From: Paenibacillus senegalensis JC66
GTDB lineage: Bacteria; Bacillota; Bacilli; Paenibacillales; NBRC-103111
Assembly (NCBI RefSeq): GCF_000285515.1
Contig: NZ_HE610965.1
Coordinates: 1-32,539 of the forward strand
DNA length: 32,539 nucleotides
Reading direction: 5' to 3'
Shown here: in pieces, positions 15,035 to 24,485 of the stretch
Layout of the letters: every line of letters starts with the position of its first letter
Numbering within the stretch: position 1 is the first letter of the stretch
Translations under genes and position numbers: made by a program
Notes under the pieces: generated by a model
What the model was told of the DNA's origin: nothing
Seen by the model: the letters and a program-made list of their open reading frames with translations, nothing else
The model's database searches: none

Positions 15035-16688
15035 ATTTCATCGGATTTTCTACTTTGCCGCTGTTGATAATTTCAAAATGCAGGTGCACCCCAGTGGAAT
15101 CACCGGTACTGCCCATCACTCCGATTTTATCTCCCTGCTCGACAATAGCTCCTGCTTCTGTATCCAATTGGCTTAAATGGCCGTATAATGTTTCATAACC
15201 GTTTTGATGATCAATAATCACATAATTGCCGTAATCGTAGCGGTATCCTGCCTCTTTAACTTTCCCGTGGTCAGCGGCAAGAATGTCGCGTTTGCTGGAG
15301 GTAATATCGATTCCCTTGTGCAGCCGGCCCCAGCGCATACCGTAGCCGCTTGATATGTTAGCCGATTCCACCGGCCAGGCGAAGTTGCCTGTGCCTTCTC
15401 CCACGACCTTGGTGCCTTTTTTGATAATCGCTTTAACAGGTTCTACTGTAATTTCTTCGGATATAATTTCTTCTTCTCTCAGCTGGCCGTTAATCTTCGT
15501 CAATCGGAACGTAATCAGCTTCTGTCCATTCTGCCCGGCCTGAATAACTTCCGTCTCGCCAACCTTCATCTCATCATCGGTTATCGTCTCGGTCTCGAAG
15601 TGAATTTCCTGCTGCTCGACCAGTTCCTCAACTGTTTTTACCGATAGCTTCGGCTCCAGAACCGTTAAGTTAAGCTCATCGCCTTCCTTAATGCGGTCGT
15701 CGACAATCCAAGGATTATTCTCATAGATAACATCTACCGGAATCTTATATTGGTGGGCAATGCAGCCGACACAATCGCCCTGGACTACGGTATGAGTAAC
15801 CGGGGTTACCGCACCGGTTTCCAAGAGCTCCTTAACCTCTTCAGGTTCGGCTACTTCCTCCGGATCCACAGTCAAGCTGACAAAATCGATTTCCTGCATG
15901 AATTCGGCTTCTCGAATTTTGGAAACCCCGAGTACCGCCTCTTCCTGCTCTGTCTGAGCTTCCGCTGACAGAATCGATACCTGATTGCTGGCTTTAGCCG
16001 CAGACTCTCCTGTGTACTGGCTCATAATGTCATCAAGGATAGACTCAGCGGTCTCCCTGTCCTTAACAATCGCGACTTCCTCGCCATTGACCTTCAGCTG
16101 AACGCCCATCGCTTCCGGTACAAGGTAGCGGTCCAGCTCAGCCAAAGCCGCCTCATTGTCAAAAGGCTTCTTAAACGCTCGTTCCTGCTTCAGTACAACC
16201 TCATCGGTATTCAATATCATATTGACATTTTGCCATTTAGCTTCTAACTCTTTGTATTTCGCGATCTTGAAATCTTCCACAATTTGCGGGTCGTTCACCG
16301 TACCAATCCATTTATCCAATACGTAGACATCATATAAATCGAGCGTGTTCGATTCGACATAATAATTACCGCCCACCGTAATAGCGGCGACGAGTCCAAA
16401 AGCTCCGACACCTTTGGCAATCGTAGTCTTATATTGTCTAATTCGCGACATCCAGCCTAGCGGCTGCTGGACCGGAATCGGCAGTGGCTCGTTAGAAGGT
16501 TGCGGATGATGATTATTTGAACTGGGAACGGATATTGCTTCTTCAGCAGGTTCCGCAATGGATAGTTTGTCGTTGTCTGGGCTCGAAGCACGTTTGCCAA
16601 GCCAACCTGCACTACGAATCTTGGAAGTCAGTTTATGTAGCGGAGCCAGACTTCTTCTGATCCATGCTCTCATGTTGGAAACTGTCAT
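15021..16688 (-). CDS. M23 peptidase with LysM and G5 domains, membrane-anchored
   Basis: Probable peptidoglycan endopeptidase of 555 residues. Basic cytoplasmic N-terminus; Pro/Ser/Glu-rich stretch; one membrane helix (about 88-108); a long extracellular linker; a LysM domain (about 298-343, VTHTVVQGD... INPWIVDD-like ending); a G5 domain (about 348-427); and an M23 domain (about 436-555) with zinc ligands His457 and Asp461 (LHKGIDIT) and the HLHFEI motif (His535, His537). The ligands are present, so activity is expected. ATG 16688 follows GGGGAG by six bases; ATG 16691 is next best. The upstream candidate promoter has TTGAAA, an 18-base gap and TAAAGT (16897-16926). The gene lies beside walRK, whose regulon contains such hydrolases in other species; a direct link here is inference. 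Confidence 0.9.
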   Translation of the reverse strand: MTVSNMRAWIRRSLAPLHKLTSKIRSAGWLGKRASSPDNDKLSIAEPAEEAISVPSSNNHHPQPSNEPLPIPVQQPLGWMSRIRQYKTTIAKGVGAFGLVAAITVGGNYYVESNTLDLYDVYVLDKWIGTVNDPQIVEDFKIAKYKELEAKWQNVNMILNTDEVVLKQERAFKKPFDNEAALAELDRYLVPEAMGVQLKVNGEEVAIVKDRETAESILDDIMSQYTGESAAKASNQVSILSAEAQTEQEEAVLGVSKIREAEFMQEIDFVSLTVDPEEVAEPEEVKELLETGAVTPVTHTVVQGDCVGCIAHQYKIPVDVIYENNPWIVDDRIKEGDELNLTVLEPKLSVKTVEELVEQQEIHFETETITDDEMKVGETEVIQAGQNGQKLITFRLTKINGQLREEEIISEEITVEPVKAIIKKGTKVVGEGTGNFAWPVESANISSGYGMRWGRLHKGIDITSSKRDILAADHGKVKEAGYRYDYGNYVIIDHQNGYETLYGHLSQLDTEAGAIVEQGDKIGVMGSTGDSTGVHLHFEIINSGKVENPMKYLNR

Positions 16689-16896
16689 CATACTCTCCCC
16701 GTAAGCCTTAATTAATTCCAAATCAGCATTTGCATAAGTAATCAGAGCAGCCGGCCATTAATCACACGATGCTGCTCAAAAAACGCTTTCTTAATCTATA
16801 GCTTGATCCCCAATTGCAGATGAAGTCGGTTTATGCAAAATGCTCAAAAAATTCCATAATATAACTAATTACCTATTGCAAAAAACTTTCTTAACC

Positions 16897-16926
16897 ACTT
16901 TACCACAGGTCTACGAAAACTTTCAA
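16897..16926 (-). promoter_or_regulatory. Weak candidate promoter upstream of the M23 gene
   Basis: Minus strand TTGAAA (16921-16926), 18 bases, TAAAGT (16897-16902). It would give a leader of about 200 bases. The stretch 16692-16896 shows nothing else that I recognise. Confidence 0.3.
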
Positions 16927-16945
16927 CCTATCCGCACCCGCAACC

Positions 16946-16982
16946 AAAAAAAATGTAAGCGGTCTCTTCGGGACCGCTTACA
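16946..16982 (-). terminator. Strong intrinsic terminator after the 187-residue gene
   Basis: Perfect 11-bp arms TGTAAGCGGTC and GACCGCTTACA with a 7-base loop, followed on the minus strand by eight T residues. Confidence 0.93.
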
Positions 16983-16999
16983 GGAAGCTCGGCGTTTAT

Positions 17000-17563
17000 T
17001 CAATATTTTTCGAGGATTTCCATCAATTTCTGAAAGTCTTCCGCGCTGATCGATTGTTTGACCATCTCCTGGATAGTGAGCATCTCCTCTTCGGTAACGC
17101 CCCCCTCCATCAGCTCAGAAATTTCGTTAAGCTCCTCCGCTGACAGTGCTGACAAAAAATTAAAAATTTCAAGCCGGTCTTGTTGATTGAGCTGATCCTT
17201 TTTCTCCGCCAGATCGTTGGAGGAATAAACAAGCTCTTTTTCCGCATCTTGTTCTTCGATGCCCTGTCCGAATACAGCCGTAGCATCCTTAGGAGGCGAA
17301 GAAGGCTCGCTGCCTTCCCCTGGAGTGGTATGGCTGTCACCGCCCCCGCTTCCTGAGCGGTTACTTAATTGCTCCAAATCCTCAGTAACCGCCCCTACCA
17401 GGTCTGAAAAACCGACTAATTGCCCTTCTATAGGCAGATTGAACTGTTCAATCAGTCTGTCCACATAAGTACTCACAATCGTCCAGGTAAAATAGAGCGT
17501 GAACCCGGACGCCAAAGCTGCAATAAGCAGCACCCGACTTAGCCCCGTCATGAATTTGATCAT
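17000..17563 (-). CDS. Hypothetical single-span membrane protein (187 aa)
   Basis: Not recognised. One N-terminal membrane helix (about 9-30) is followed by an extracytoplasmic part. That part has a Gly/Ser/Pro-rich linker (about 70-95) and a strongly acidic helical C-terminal half (Glu/Leu-rich, about 105-187), for example LSAEELNEISELMEGG. ATG 17563 follows AGGAGGAGAG. It has its own terminator and stands between purA and the M23 protein; no operon partner is evident. The acidic helices resemble small helical repeat domains, but no family is assigned. Confidence 0.75.
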   Translation of the reverse strand: MIKFMTGLSRVLLIAALASGFTLYFTWTIVSTYVDRLIEQFNLPIEGQLVGFSDLVGAVTEDLEQLSNRSGSGGGDSHTTPGEGSEPSSPPKDATAVFGQGIEEQDAEKELVYSSNDLAEKKDQLNQQDRLEIFNFLSALSAEELNEISELMEGGVTEEEMLTIQEMVKQSISAEDFQKLMEILEKY

Positions 17564-17654
17564 AGTCTCTCCTCCTGTATCCGTCTCTAAGATCTATCCT
17601 TCATTATTGACGGAACCACAAGAATCTAATCTAGCAGGATAAGTTCGGGGCCAT

Positions 17655-17727
17655 AAAAAGCGGAAGACCGACCCTTCGCCAGCGTGTACCTGGTTCAGGC
17701 ACACGCTATACGAAAGAACCGGTCTTC
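17655..17727 (-). terminator. Branched terminator after purA
   Basis: Outer arms GAAGACCG and CGGTCTTC enclose an inner stem AGCGTGT with ACACGCT; TTTTTATGG follows on the minus strand. It begins four bases after the purA stop. Confidence 0.85.
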
Positions 17728-17730
17728 ATA

Positions 17731-19017
17731 TTACTTATAGATCGGCTTAATCAAATTAGTCTGCTCCCGATTGCGGCCGACGGAAAAAATCGCCAGCGGG
17801 ATGCCGGTCAATTCGGACACGCGCTCCAGATAGCGTCTGGCGTTATCCGGCAGATCCTGAAGCGAACGGGCTGTTGTAATATCCTCATCCCAGCCTGGAA
17901 GCTCTTCGTACACAGCTTCGCATTCAGCCAGCATTTTCAAGCTTGCAGGATAATGCTCTATTAATTCCCCGCTCAGCTTATAGGCAGTACAGATTTTCAC
18001 GGTTTTCAGGCCGGTGAGCACATCCAGAGAGTTAAGAGACAGGCCGGTTAAGCCGCTGACTCTTCTCGCGTGACGCACAACAACACTATCAAACCAGCCT
18101 ACCCGGCGAGGGCGCCCGGTCGTAGTGCCGTATTCATTGCCAGTCTCACGAATCTGGTCTCCAATCTCATCATGCAGCTCCGTAGGGAAGGGCCCATCTC
18201 CCACCCTTGTTGTATAAGCCTTGGCTACACCGATGACCTGGTTTACTTTAGTAGGTCCTACTCCCGAGCCGATACAAACTCCGCCTGCTGTAGGATTAGA
18301 AGATGTGACAAATGGATAGGTCCCTTGGTCAATATCCAGCATTACACCTTGGGCGCCTTCGAACAATACCTTCTTATTCAAATCTATCGCATCATTAAGA
18401 ACAACCGAAGTATCGGTAACATAAGGCCGCAGAATTTCGGCGTAGCCGAGGTACTCCTTCAGAATCGCTTCTACGTCGACTCCTTCTACATTGTAGACAC
18501 GCTCGATCAGGCTGTTTTTCTCTGTTACCATATGACGGAGCTTGCGCTCAAATTCTTCGGCATCCATCAGATCAGCCATCCGGATTCCGTTGCGGCCTGC
18601 TTTGTCCATATAGCAGGGTCCGATTCCTTTGCGGGTCGTCCCAATCTTGTTAGGTCCCTTGCGTTCTTCCTCCAGCCCGTCCAGCAGCATATGGTACGGC
18701 ATAATCAGGTGGGCGCGATCGCTAATTTTTAAATTGTCTGTTGTGAAACCGTTCTCGTGAATGTAATTAATTTCTTGGATCAGGGCTTCGGGATTGAGCA
18801 CCATCCCGTTTCCAATTACGCAAATTTTGTCATTATAAAAGATCCCTGATGGAATCAAGTGCAGCTTATACTTTTTATTATTGATAATAATCGTATGTCC
18901 GGCATTGTTACCGCCTTGATAACGGGCTACCACGTCAGCAGACTCGGCCAGAAAATCCGTGATTTTCCCTTTGCCCTCGTCTCCCCATTGAGTTCCTACC
19001 ACAACAACGGTTGACAT
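17731..19017 (-). CDS. purA: Adenylosuccinate synthetase
   Basis: Joins IMP and aspartate with GTP to adenylosuccinate, the first committed step to AMP; cytosolic homodimer. It has 428 residues, the family's usual length. The N-terminus [18 protein letters not shown] carries the phosphate-binding loop with catalytic Asp13, and GGNNAGHTI places His41. [11 protein letters not shown]-type and [10 protein letters not shown] motifs are typical. ATG 19017 follows GGAGG; a longer frame upstream is an artefact of the leader. A sigma-A promoter with two PurBoxes precedes it, so control by PurR is likely. Confidence 0.97.
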   Translation of the reverse strand: MSTVVVVGTQWGDEGKGKITDFLAESADVVARYQGGNNAGHTIIINNKKYKLHLIPSGIFYNDKICVIGNGMVLNPEALIQEINYIHENGFTTDNLKISDRAHLIMPYHMLLDGLEEERKGPNKIGTTRKGIGPCYMDKAGRNGIRMADLMDAEEFERKLRHMVTEKNSLIERVYNVEGVDVEAILKEYLGYAEILRPYVTDTSVVLNDAIDLNKKVLFEGAQGVMLDIDQGTYPFVTSSNPTAGGVCIGSGVGPTKVNQVIGVAKAYTTRVGDGPFPTELHDEIGDQIRETGNEYGTTTGRPRRVGWFDSVVVRHARRVSGLTGLSLNSLDVLTGLKTVKICTAYKLSGELIEHYPASLKMLAECEAVYEELPGWDEDITTARSLQDLPDNARRYLERVSELTGIPLAIFSVGRNREQTNLIKPIYK

Positions 19018-19098
19018 TTGTTTACAACCTCCATTAGGTACAGGTGTATCCATACCTTCAATATCATGATGCGCTTCAATTTTTGGCGCAGCACTTTT

Positions 19099-19172
19099 AG
19101 TGTAGCAGTCCACTATAGGAAAGTCAACAAAAACGAACATTCATTGTTACTTTTGGGTGATTGTTCGGATAT
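19099..19172 (-). promoter_or_regulatory. purA promoter with paired PurBoxes
   Basis: Minus strand: -35 TTGACT (19122-19127), 17 bases, -10 TACACT (19099-19104). Upstream lie a PurBox matching the AWWWCCGAACWWT consensus exactly (ATATCCGAACAAT, 19160-19172) and an inverted second box with one mismatch (AAAAACGAACATT on the plus strand, 19129-19141), 18 bases apart, as PurR of Bacillus requires. Confidence 0.8.
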
Positions 19173-19210
19173 TTGTCATGATTGAATAACAATTCAGCCT
19201 CTCGCAGCAA

Positions 19211-19253
19211 TAAGCTTGCCTCTCACCCCAATGTTAGGAGAAAGGCAAGCTTA
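19211..19253. repeat. Inverted repeat after dnaB
   Basis: TAAGCTTGCCTCTC (19211-19224) pairs with GAGAAAGGCAAGCTTA (19238-19253), with one bulge and a 13-base loop, 18 bases past the dnaB stop. Without a T-run, so a weak terminator or a transcript-stabilising hairpin. Confidence 0.5.
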
Positions 19254-19271
19254 CCTCTAATTCGTTATTTG

Positions 19272-20654
19272 CTAGAAAGGGACAGCCGCTGGAGGCGGCG
19301 GAGGTGCTGCATCCTGGTGGCTGCGGTCGAGGCTTACAAACTTGTTAAAGTTTTTAAGAAATGCCAGTTCCACGGTACCCACTGGACCATTCCGCTGCTT
19401 GGCAATAATGATTTCAATAATGTTCTTCTTCTCGGTCTCCTGATTATAGTAATCATCCCGATACAAGAATGCGACTATATCGGCGTCCTGCTCAATCGAG
19501 CCGGACTCCCGCAGGTCGGACATCATCGGCCGTTTATCCTGCCTCTGCTCTACTCCCCGGCTGAGCTGAGATAGCGCGATAACCGGAACATCCAGTTCTC
19601 TCGCTATCTGCTTTAGCGTACGGGAGATTTCCGACACTTCCTGCTGCCGGTTGTCTCCTGCCTTGCCCCGCCCATGAATCAGCTGCAAATAATCGATCAG
19701 GATCATGCCAAGACCCTTCTCTTTTTTCAGGCGGCGGCACTTGGCACGAATATCCGCTACGGTTACCGCAGGAGAATCATCTATATATATGTTGGCTTCG
19801 GCCATCGTTCCGATGGCCATCGTCATTTTTTCCCAATCTTCATTTTCCAGAAATCCCGTCCGCAGCCGGTTCGCATCGACATTCGCCTCCGCGCAGATCA
19901 TCCGCTGCACAAGCTGTGCAGCGCCCATCTCCAGGCTGAAGATCGCAACCGTTTCTTTCTCCCGGACGCCTACATTTTGTGCGATATTAAGAGCGAAAGC
20001 CGTTTTCCCCACAGAAGGACGAGCCGCTACGATAATTAAATCAGAGCGCTGAAAGCCGGACGTCATTTTGTCCAGGTCACGAAAGCCGGAAGCAATGCCC
20101 GTTGTCCCGCCTTTATGCTGATAGAGGAATTCAACCCGGTCAAACACTTCCATCAGCACATCACGGATGGACACAAATCCGCTGCTTGAACGCTGCTGGG
20201 AGATTTCCATAATCCGCTGCTCTGCTTCGCTCAGCAAGCTTCCTACAGCCTCCGAGCTCGTATAGCCTGTGCTGGCAATCTGGGTAGCGGCCCTAATCAG
20301 CCGCCTCATTAAAGATTTCTCTTCTATGATTTGGGCATAATAGTTCACATTAGCTGCAGTAGGCACTGCGTTCGCCAATTGGGTCAAATAAGTAACGCCG
20401 CCAACCTGCTCAAGCTGATGCTTGGCCTGCAGCCGATTCGTCAGCGTGATTAAATCAACCGGGTCGTTGGCTTCCGCCAATTCGATCATCGCTTCGAAAA
20501 TATCTTTATGATTAGGATCATAGAAGTCCTCGCTACCGATTCTTTCCATGGCGGTAACTAATGCATCGCTATCCAGCAGGACAGCGCCAAGCACCGCGCG
20601 TTCAGCTTCCAGACTTTGCGGTGGATTTCGGTCGAGGAGCAGTTCCCCTTCCAT
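19272..20654 (-). CDS. dnaB: Replicative DNA helicase DnaB
   Basis: Hexameric ring helicase that unwinds DNA at the fork with DnaG (called DnaC in Bacillus subtilis). It has 460 residues: an N-terminal domain (about 12-115), a linker and a RecA-like core with Walker A ARPSVGKT (211-218), Walker B (GMILIDYLQLI) and the LSQLSRGVEQR region. ATG 20654 follows a GGAGGAG that lies within the last codons of rplI, so translation is coupled. The C-terminal tail is short and Pro-rich (APPPPPAAVPF). Intact. Confidence 0.97.
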   Translation of the reverse strand: MEGELLLDRNPPQSLEAERAVLGAVLLDSDALVTAMERIGSEDFYDPNHKDIFEAMIELAEANDPVDLITLTNRLQAKHQLEQVGGVTYLTQLANAVPTAANVNYYAQIIEEKSLMRRLIRAATQIASTGYTSSEAVGSLLSEAEQRIMEISQQRSSSGFVSIRDVLMEVFDRVEFLYQHKGGTTGIASGFRDLDKMTSGFQRSDLIIVAARPSVGKTAFALNIAQNVGVREKETVAIFSLEMGAAQLVQRMICAEANVDANRLRTGFLENEDWEKMTMAIGTMAEANIYIDDSPAVTVADIRAKCRRLKKEKGLGMILIDYLQLIHGRGKAGDNRQQEVSEISRTLKQIARELDVPVIALSQLSRGVEQRQDKRPMMSDLRESGSIEQDADIVAFLYRDDYYNQETEKKNIIEIIIAKQRNGPVGTVELAFLKNFNKFVSLDRSHQDAAPPPPPAAVPF

Positions 20655-20656
20655 AA

Positions 20657-21103
20657 TTACTCCTCCGTTACTTGCACTTTTAATGTTCCGGTAATGCCCG
20701 GATGGACTTTTATCGGTACCTTGGTAACCCCAAGGCTGCGTATCGGATCGTTAAGTGTCATTTTCCGCTTATCAACAGAGATGCCATGCTGCCGCTCCAG
20801 CTCCTCCGCGATTTGCTTGCTAGTGATGGAGCCGAACAGGCGCCCTCCCTCACCGGCTTTGCTTTTCATTGTGACGGTCAGCTCGTCGATGCGCTTGGCC
20901 AAAGCCTGGGCTTCCGCCTTCTCCTGCTCCTGGCGCTTCTGTTCGGAACGCTTCTGCTGATCAAGTTCCTTGATCGTCGACGATGTCGCCGGCTTCGCCA
21001 GCCCTTGCTTGAACAAGAAGTTGTTGGCGTAGCCTTCCGATACGTTCTTCACTTCCCCTTTTTTGCCTTGTCCTTTAACGTCTTTCAAAAAGATCACTTT
21101 CAT
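20657..21103 (-). CDS. rplI: 50S ribosomal protein L9
   Basis: Large-subunit protein with N-terminal domain ([30 protein letters not shown]), central Lys/Glu/Gln-rich helix (about 40-75) and a C-terminal RNA-binding domain. At 148 residues it is complete. Its start overlaps the gdpP stop (ATGA), and it is followed two bases later by dnaB; the order gdpP-rplI-dnaB is widespread in Firmicutes. Confidence 0.97.
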   Translation of the reverse strand: MKVIFLKDVKGQGKKGEVKNVSEGYANNFLFKQGLAKPATSSTIKELDQQKRSEQKRQEQEKAEAQALAKRIDELTVTMKSKAGEGGRLFGSITSKQIAEELERQHGISVDKRKMTLNDPIRSLGVTKVPIKVHPGITGTLKVQVTEE

Positions 21104-23055
21104 TCAAATAACCCCTCTTCCGCATCAATTTCTTGTAGTACCCTTTTCAGCTGCTCCGTGGCTTCTTCCAGGGTGCCATTTAATTGAACAGCGGCATGTG
21201 TCAAATGCCCTCCGCCTCCCAGGCGCTCCATAATGACCTGGACATTCACCTGGCCCAAGGAACGGGCACTGATCCCAATCAGACCGTCCGGACGCTCTGA
21301 GATGACAAAGGACGCCTTAATATCGGTCATATTAACCAATGTATCAGCTACTTGAGCAATGAGCAACTGGGAATATTGCCGGTGTTTATCGGCTACCGCC
21401 AAGGCCACATGCTCATACATAATTTCCGCATGCTTGACAATTTCCGCTTTTTTAATGTAGGCTTCCAAGTCTTCCTTAAGCAGCTTCTGAATCAAGGCCG
21501 AATCGGCCCCGTTTCTTCTTAAAAATGACGCCGCCTCAAATGTCCTAGCTCCTGTTCTCAAGCTGAAGCTCTTCGTATCCACGGTTATCCCGGCAAGAAG
21601 TGCCGTAGCCTCCACGTTGTCAATCGTAACCCGCTCATTAAAATATTGCAGCAGCTCGGTTACCAGTTCACATGTCGATGAAGCGTACGGTTCCATATAG
21701 ACAAGCACCGCATCACTTATGAAGTCCTCTCCTCTGCGATGATGATCCACGATCACAATTCGCGGAGCGAGAGATAGCAGCTTAGGCTCTGCTACCATCG
21801 AGGAACGATGAGTATCAACAACCACTGCCAGTGTTCGCAAATTCGTCAGCTCCAGCGCTTCTTCCGGGGTAATAAAACATGAACCAATCCGTTCATGATC
21901 GTACAAAACCTCCATCAACCTTTCAATTGAAGGATTAATGCCTTCCAGTACGATATACCCTTGTTTATTGCTCAAATGAACGGCCCGCAGCACTCCGATC
22001 GCTGCGCCTATGGAATCCATATCGGGTGTACGGTGCCCCATAATGATAACCTTGTCGCTATCTTTAATCAGATCGCGAAGCGCGTGGGAAATAACCCGCG
22101 CCCTTACTCTTGTGCGCTTCTCTACCGCATTGGTACGGCCTCCGTAAAAGCTGAGCTTTTGCCCGTTCTTCACCGCGACCTGATCTCCGCCGCGGCCTAA
22201 CGCCATATCCAAGCTCGCCTGCGCATTGTGACCAAGCTCAATCAGGTTGTCGCTGCCTGCAGCCACTCCGATGCTCAGAGTAAACGGCACCTTGTTCTCC
22301 GAGCTTACATCCCGCACCTCATCCAGGATGTCGAAGCGGTCCTGCTCCAGCTTCTGTAAAGACCGCTGATTCATCATAATGAGGAAACGGTCCGAGTTCG
22401 TTCTTCTTAAGAACAAATGATTGCGCTGAGCCCAATCGTTAATTTCTCCTGTTACTTTGGCCAGTGTAATGCTGCGATGCTGATCATCCATTCCCTGGGT
22501 TGCTTCATCCATGTTATCCAGCATAATGAGGCCGATAGCAATTCGTTCTTCCTGATATTTCTTCTGCAAATCCGTCTGATTCGTCACATCCTGCAAATAT
22601 ATCAGCTTTTCCTCCGGCTTATGGATCAGCTGATAGGTGGATGCCCCGATACGGATCGAATGCTCGCCTTCCTTCAATTCCTGGTCAAACGGCAATGCCT
22701 CAAGCAGAGGCTCCCCGATAATCGAGGCCTTATCAAGCAGCGTAGAGATGAAAGGATTGTGCCATTCAATGATTTGATCTTCATTATAAAGAATAATGCC
22801 GATCGGCAGTTGATGAATAACTTCATTGCCGGCTTTCTTGACTCTATGGGACAATGTCGAGATATACACATATAAATCCTTGGTAAAAGCTCTTTCCGCT
22901 TTCCAAATAAAAAAAACGAGGCCCGCTAACGGGAGTAAAGCCAGAACGCCAAGCAGCCAATTATGAAACGTTATGACAATAATAAGGATGGCGATAAAAA
23001 TGAGCGCCGCAATGATATGGCGTCCGTGCCATCTTTTTAATAAAAAACTTGGCAT
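21100..23055 (-). CDS. gdpP: GdpP-type cyclic-di-AMP phosphodiesterase
   Basis: Hydrolyses cyclic-di-AMP to pApA, affecting wall stress, potassium balance and beta-lactam tolerance. Two N-terminal membrane helices (about 14-52), a PAS domain (about 82-165), a degenerate GGDEF domain (GRGGDQ at 287-292 instead of GGDEF), a DHH domain (about 330-490) with HRTPDMDS and VDHHRR, and a DHHA1 domain (about 590-650) with [13 protein letters not shown] 23055 and GTG 23058 are both near AGGAG; I chose ATG. Length 651 fits the family. It overlaps rplI by four bases. Confidence 0.96.
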   Translation of the reverse strand: MPSFLLKRWHGRHIIAALIFIAILIIVITFHNWLLGVLALLPLAGLVFFIWKAERAFTKDLYVYISTLSHRVKKAGNEVIHQLPIGIILYNEDQIIEWHNPFISTLLDKASIIGEPLLEALPFDQELKEGEHSIRIGASTYQLIHKPEEKLIYLQDVTNQTDLQKKYQEERIAIGLIMLDNMDEATQGMDDQHRSITLAKVTGEINDWAQRNHLFLRRTNSDRFLIMMNQRSLQKLEQDRFDILDEVRDVSSENKVPFTLSIGVAAGSDNLIELGHNAQASLDMALGRGGDQVAVKNGQKLSFYGGRTNAVEKRTRVRARVISHALRDLIKDSDKVIIMGHRTPDMDSIGAAIGVLRAVHLSNKQGYIVLEGINPSIERLMEVLYDHERIGSCFITPEEALELTNLRTLAVVVDTHRSSMVAEPKLLSLAPRIVIVDHHRRGEDFISDAVLVYMEPYASSTCELVTELLQYFNERVTIDNVEATALLAGITVDTKSFSLRTGARTFEAASFLRRNGADSALIQKLLKEDLEAYIKKAEIVKHAEIMYEHVALAVADKHRQYSQLLIAQVADTLVNMTDIKASFVISERPDGLIGISARSLGQVNVQVIMERLGGGGHLTHAAVQLNGTLEEATEQLKRVLQEIDAEEGLFE

Positions 23056-23072
23056 CACTTATTCGCTCCTCT

Positions 23073-24005
23073 TTATTCCTTGTTGTTGTTAGACATCCTT
23101 TGACGCAAAGGAAACATAACATCAAACAGTCCGATAAGGCTCGCTATGTACTGTGTCGGCGGAAGGAAGATCACTACAATAACCAACAATACAGGCAAGG
23201 CTTTGCTTTTCTTACGCAGATGCACATAAAAGGAAACAAAAGATACCGCCTGGACGATAAAGGCCCAAGTCAGCAATGGGAATAGATTAAGCAAGACCAT
23301 CGTTAAGAACGCTCCCGGCTCATTCGGAACGAACAAATCCAGCAATATGCAAATTATGTAATACCAGACTAAAGCCCGGGGAAGTCTCCAGTTGCGGACC
23401 GGAGGCAATGCGGGAATAACCTCCTGGCGTGTATTCGCAAGCTTGCGGCTCAACCAATGGGTTATCACAATATAATACACGGAGAAAGCTACAATAAAGA
23501 ACGGGATCATCTGCGACAGCAGGAAAACCAATTGGTCAATCTGCCCGGTATTGACCTGCTCCTGCACAGCCGCCGGCAGCATTTCTATATTGCTGAGCAC
23601 AACGTCCTTCAGATCCTGCACGAGATCGTACCCAATGATTCTGGCGATGATCAAAAATACAATCAATACCGCCATCATCGTAAATGTTCCCGCCATAATC
23701 GACCATTGCGGGGGCTTCCTTTGTTTATAGCCATAGCCCATAACAAGGACGGGAGGAAGGAAAAAAAGCGAAATCATGACGAGTATGAGCCCAAGATCGC
23801 CAAGCAATGCATACAGGATAGCTAATGCGATCAAATAAGCGGGAATAAACCATTTCCATTCCAATTTCATAAACAGCACTAAAACCGGGACCAATATCAA
23901 GTGAATGGCAACAATATTTAGCGGTGTAATGATGGACAGCATGAGCAGAACATAAATCCCTACCCATCCGATAATCGACCACAAGCTGCTTTTCGGATGA
24001 TTCAA
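23073..24005 (-). CDS. YybS-like DUF2232 membrane protein
   Basis: Integral membrane protein of 310 residues with about eight predicted helices, of the DUF2232 family found before gdpP in Firmicutes. The function is unknown. The start is TTG 24005: AAGGAG is 11 bases upstream, and an extended -10 box at 24043 would place transcription start near 24036. A longer frame to GTG 24032 would lie almost on that transcription start. It lies 17 bases upstream of gdpP and heads the yybS-gdpP-rplI-dnaB run. Confidence 0.8.
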   Translation of the reverse strand: MNHPKSSLWSIIGWVGIYVLLMLSIITPLNIVAIHLILVPVLVLFMKLEWKWFIPAYLIALAILYALLGDLGLILVMISLFFLPPVLVMGYGYKQRKPPQWSIMAGTFTMMAVLIVFLIIARIIGYDLVQDLKDVVLSNIEMLPAAVQEQVNTGQIDQLVFLLSQMIPFFIVAFSVYYIVITHWLSRKLANTRQEVIPALPPVRNWRLPRALVWYYIICILLDLFVPNEPGAFLTMVLLNLFPLLTWAFIVQAVSFVSFYVHLRKKSKALPVLLVIVVIFLPPTQYIASLIGLFDVMFPLRQRMSNNNKE

Positions 24006-24042
24006 GCAGATGACAACTCCTTCAATAGGCACTTTAACCTAC

Positions 24043-24051
24043 ATTATAGCA
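24043..24051 (-). promoter_or_regulatory. Extended -10 promoter of yybS-gdpP-rplI-dnaB
   Basis: Minus strand TGCTATAAT: an exact TATAAT (24043-24048) with the TGn extension; no good -35. It lies 38 bases before the chosen TTG start and is the only promoter seen upstream of these four genes. Confidence 0.6.
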
Positions 24052-24212
24052 TAACTGTTCCAGATATGACGGTATCCCTGAATACAAATGATGAGAGAAA
24101 GCGGTTCTGTGTATGATAAACCTTCAGCGTTACTTAGTATAGTCGGTCTTTTTAATCGCGATACAATGGAATCTCAGCTGGGATTAACGCAAAATGGACG
24201 AGAATTAAATAT

Positions 24213-24299
24213 TCACTTCACAAAAACGTCTCCTTCACCGATAATATTAATATTGTGCGTTGAACCATATGCCTTCGATAGTTGACCTACATCCTTAAT
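24213..24299 (-). other. Possible fragment of a decayed gene
   Basis: The minus strand carries 28 codons open from a stop at 24300 to TGA at 24213, with no start codon near its beginning and a protein-like ending (HNINIIGEGDVFVK). It could be the tail of a lost gene or chance. In the surrounding 24052-24308 I see no other supported gene. Confidence 0.15.
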
Positions 24300-24308
24300 T
24301 TACAACGT

Positions 24309-24335
24309 AAAACCGCGCGCCTCCCCGGCGCGCGG
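24309..24335. terminator. GC-rich hairpin
   Basis: Perfect 9-bp arms CCGCGCGCC and GGCGCGCGG (24313-24335) with a 5-base loop. On the minus strand TTTTACG follows; on the plus strand there is no T-run. No intact gene ends directly into it. Confidence 0.55.
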
Positions 24336-24411
24336 TATGATGAGTTTGGTTATTTTCCCAAATTTACAAGCAGCTGGAGCTGGTTATTTTTACCTAGCGC
24401 CCAGCCCGGAT

Positions 24412-24458
24412 TGGTCTAGCACCTTCTTGTTGCACACTGGTCTAACAAGTTCTATAAT
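24412..24458 (+). promoter_or_regulatory. Promoter and probable operator of the TetR-type gene
   Basis: -35 TTGCAC (24430-24435), 17 bases, -10 TATAAT (24453-24458). CTTGTT (24426) and AACAAG (24444) form an inverted repeat around the spacer, and TGGTCTARCA occurs as a direct repeat at 24412 and 24438. Such a layout suits autorepression. Confidence 0.6.
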
Positions 24459-24485
24459 CATGTTAAAAGTCTATCTGGAGGAACC

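Noticed and set aside
17731-19140. A 41-residue N-terminal extension of PurA
   Set aside because: It would run through the promoter -10 and -35 boxes; the ATG at 19017 has the binding site and the family N-terminus.
24088-24285. A 65-codon plus-strand frame before the TetR gene
   Set aside because: No ribosome binding site, no recognisable composition, and it ends before a hairpin without relation to neighbours.
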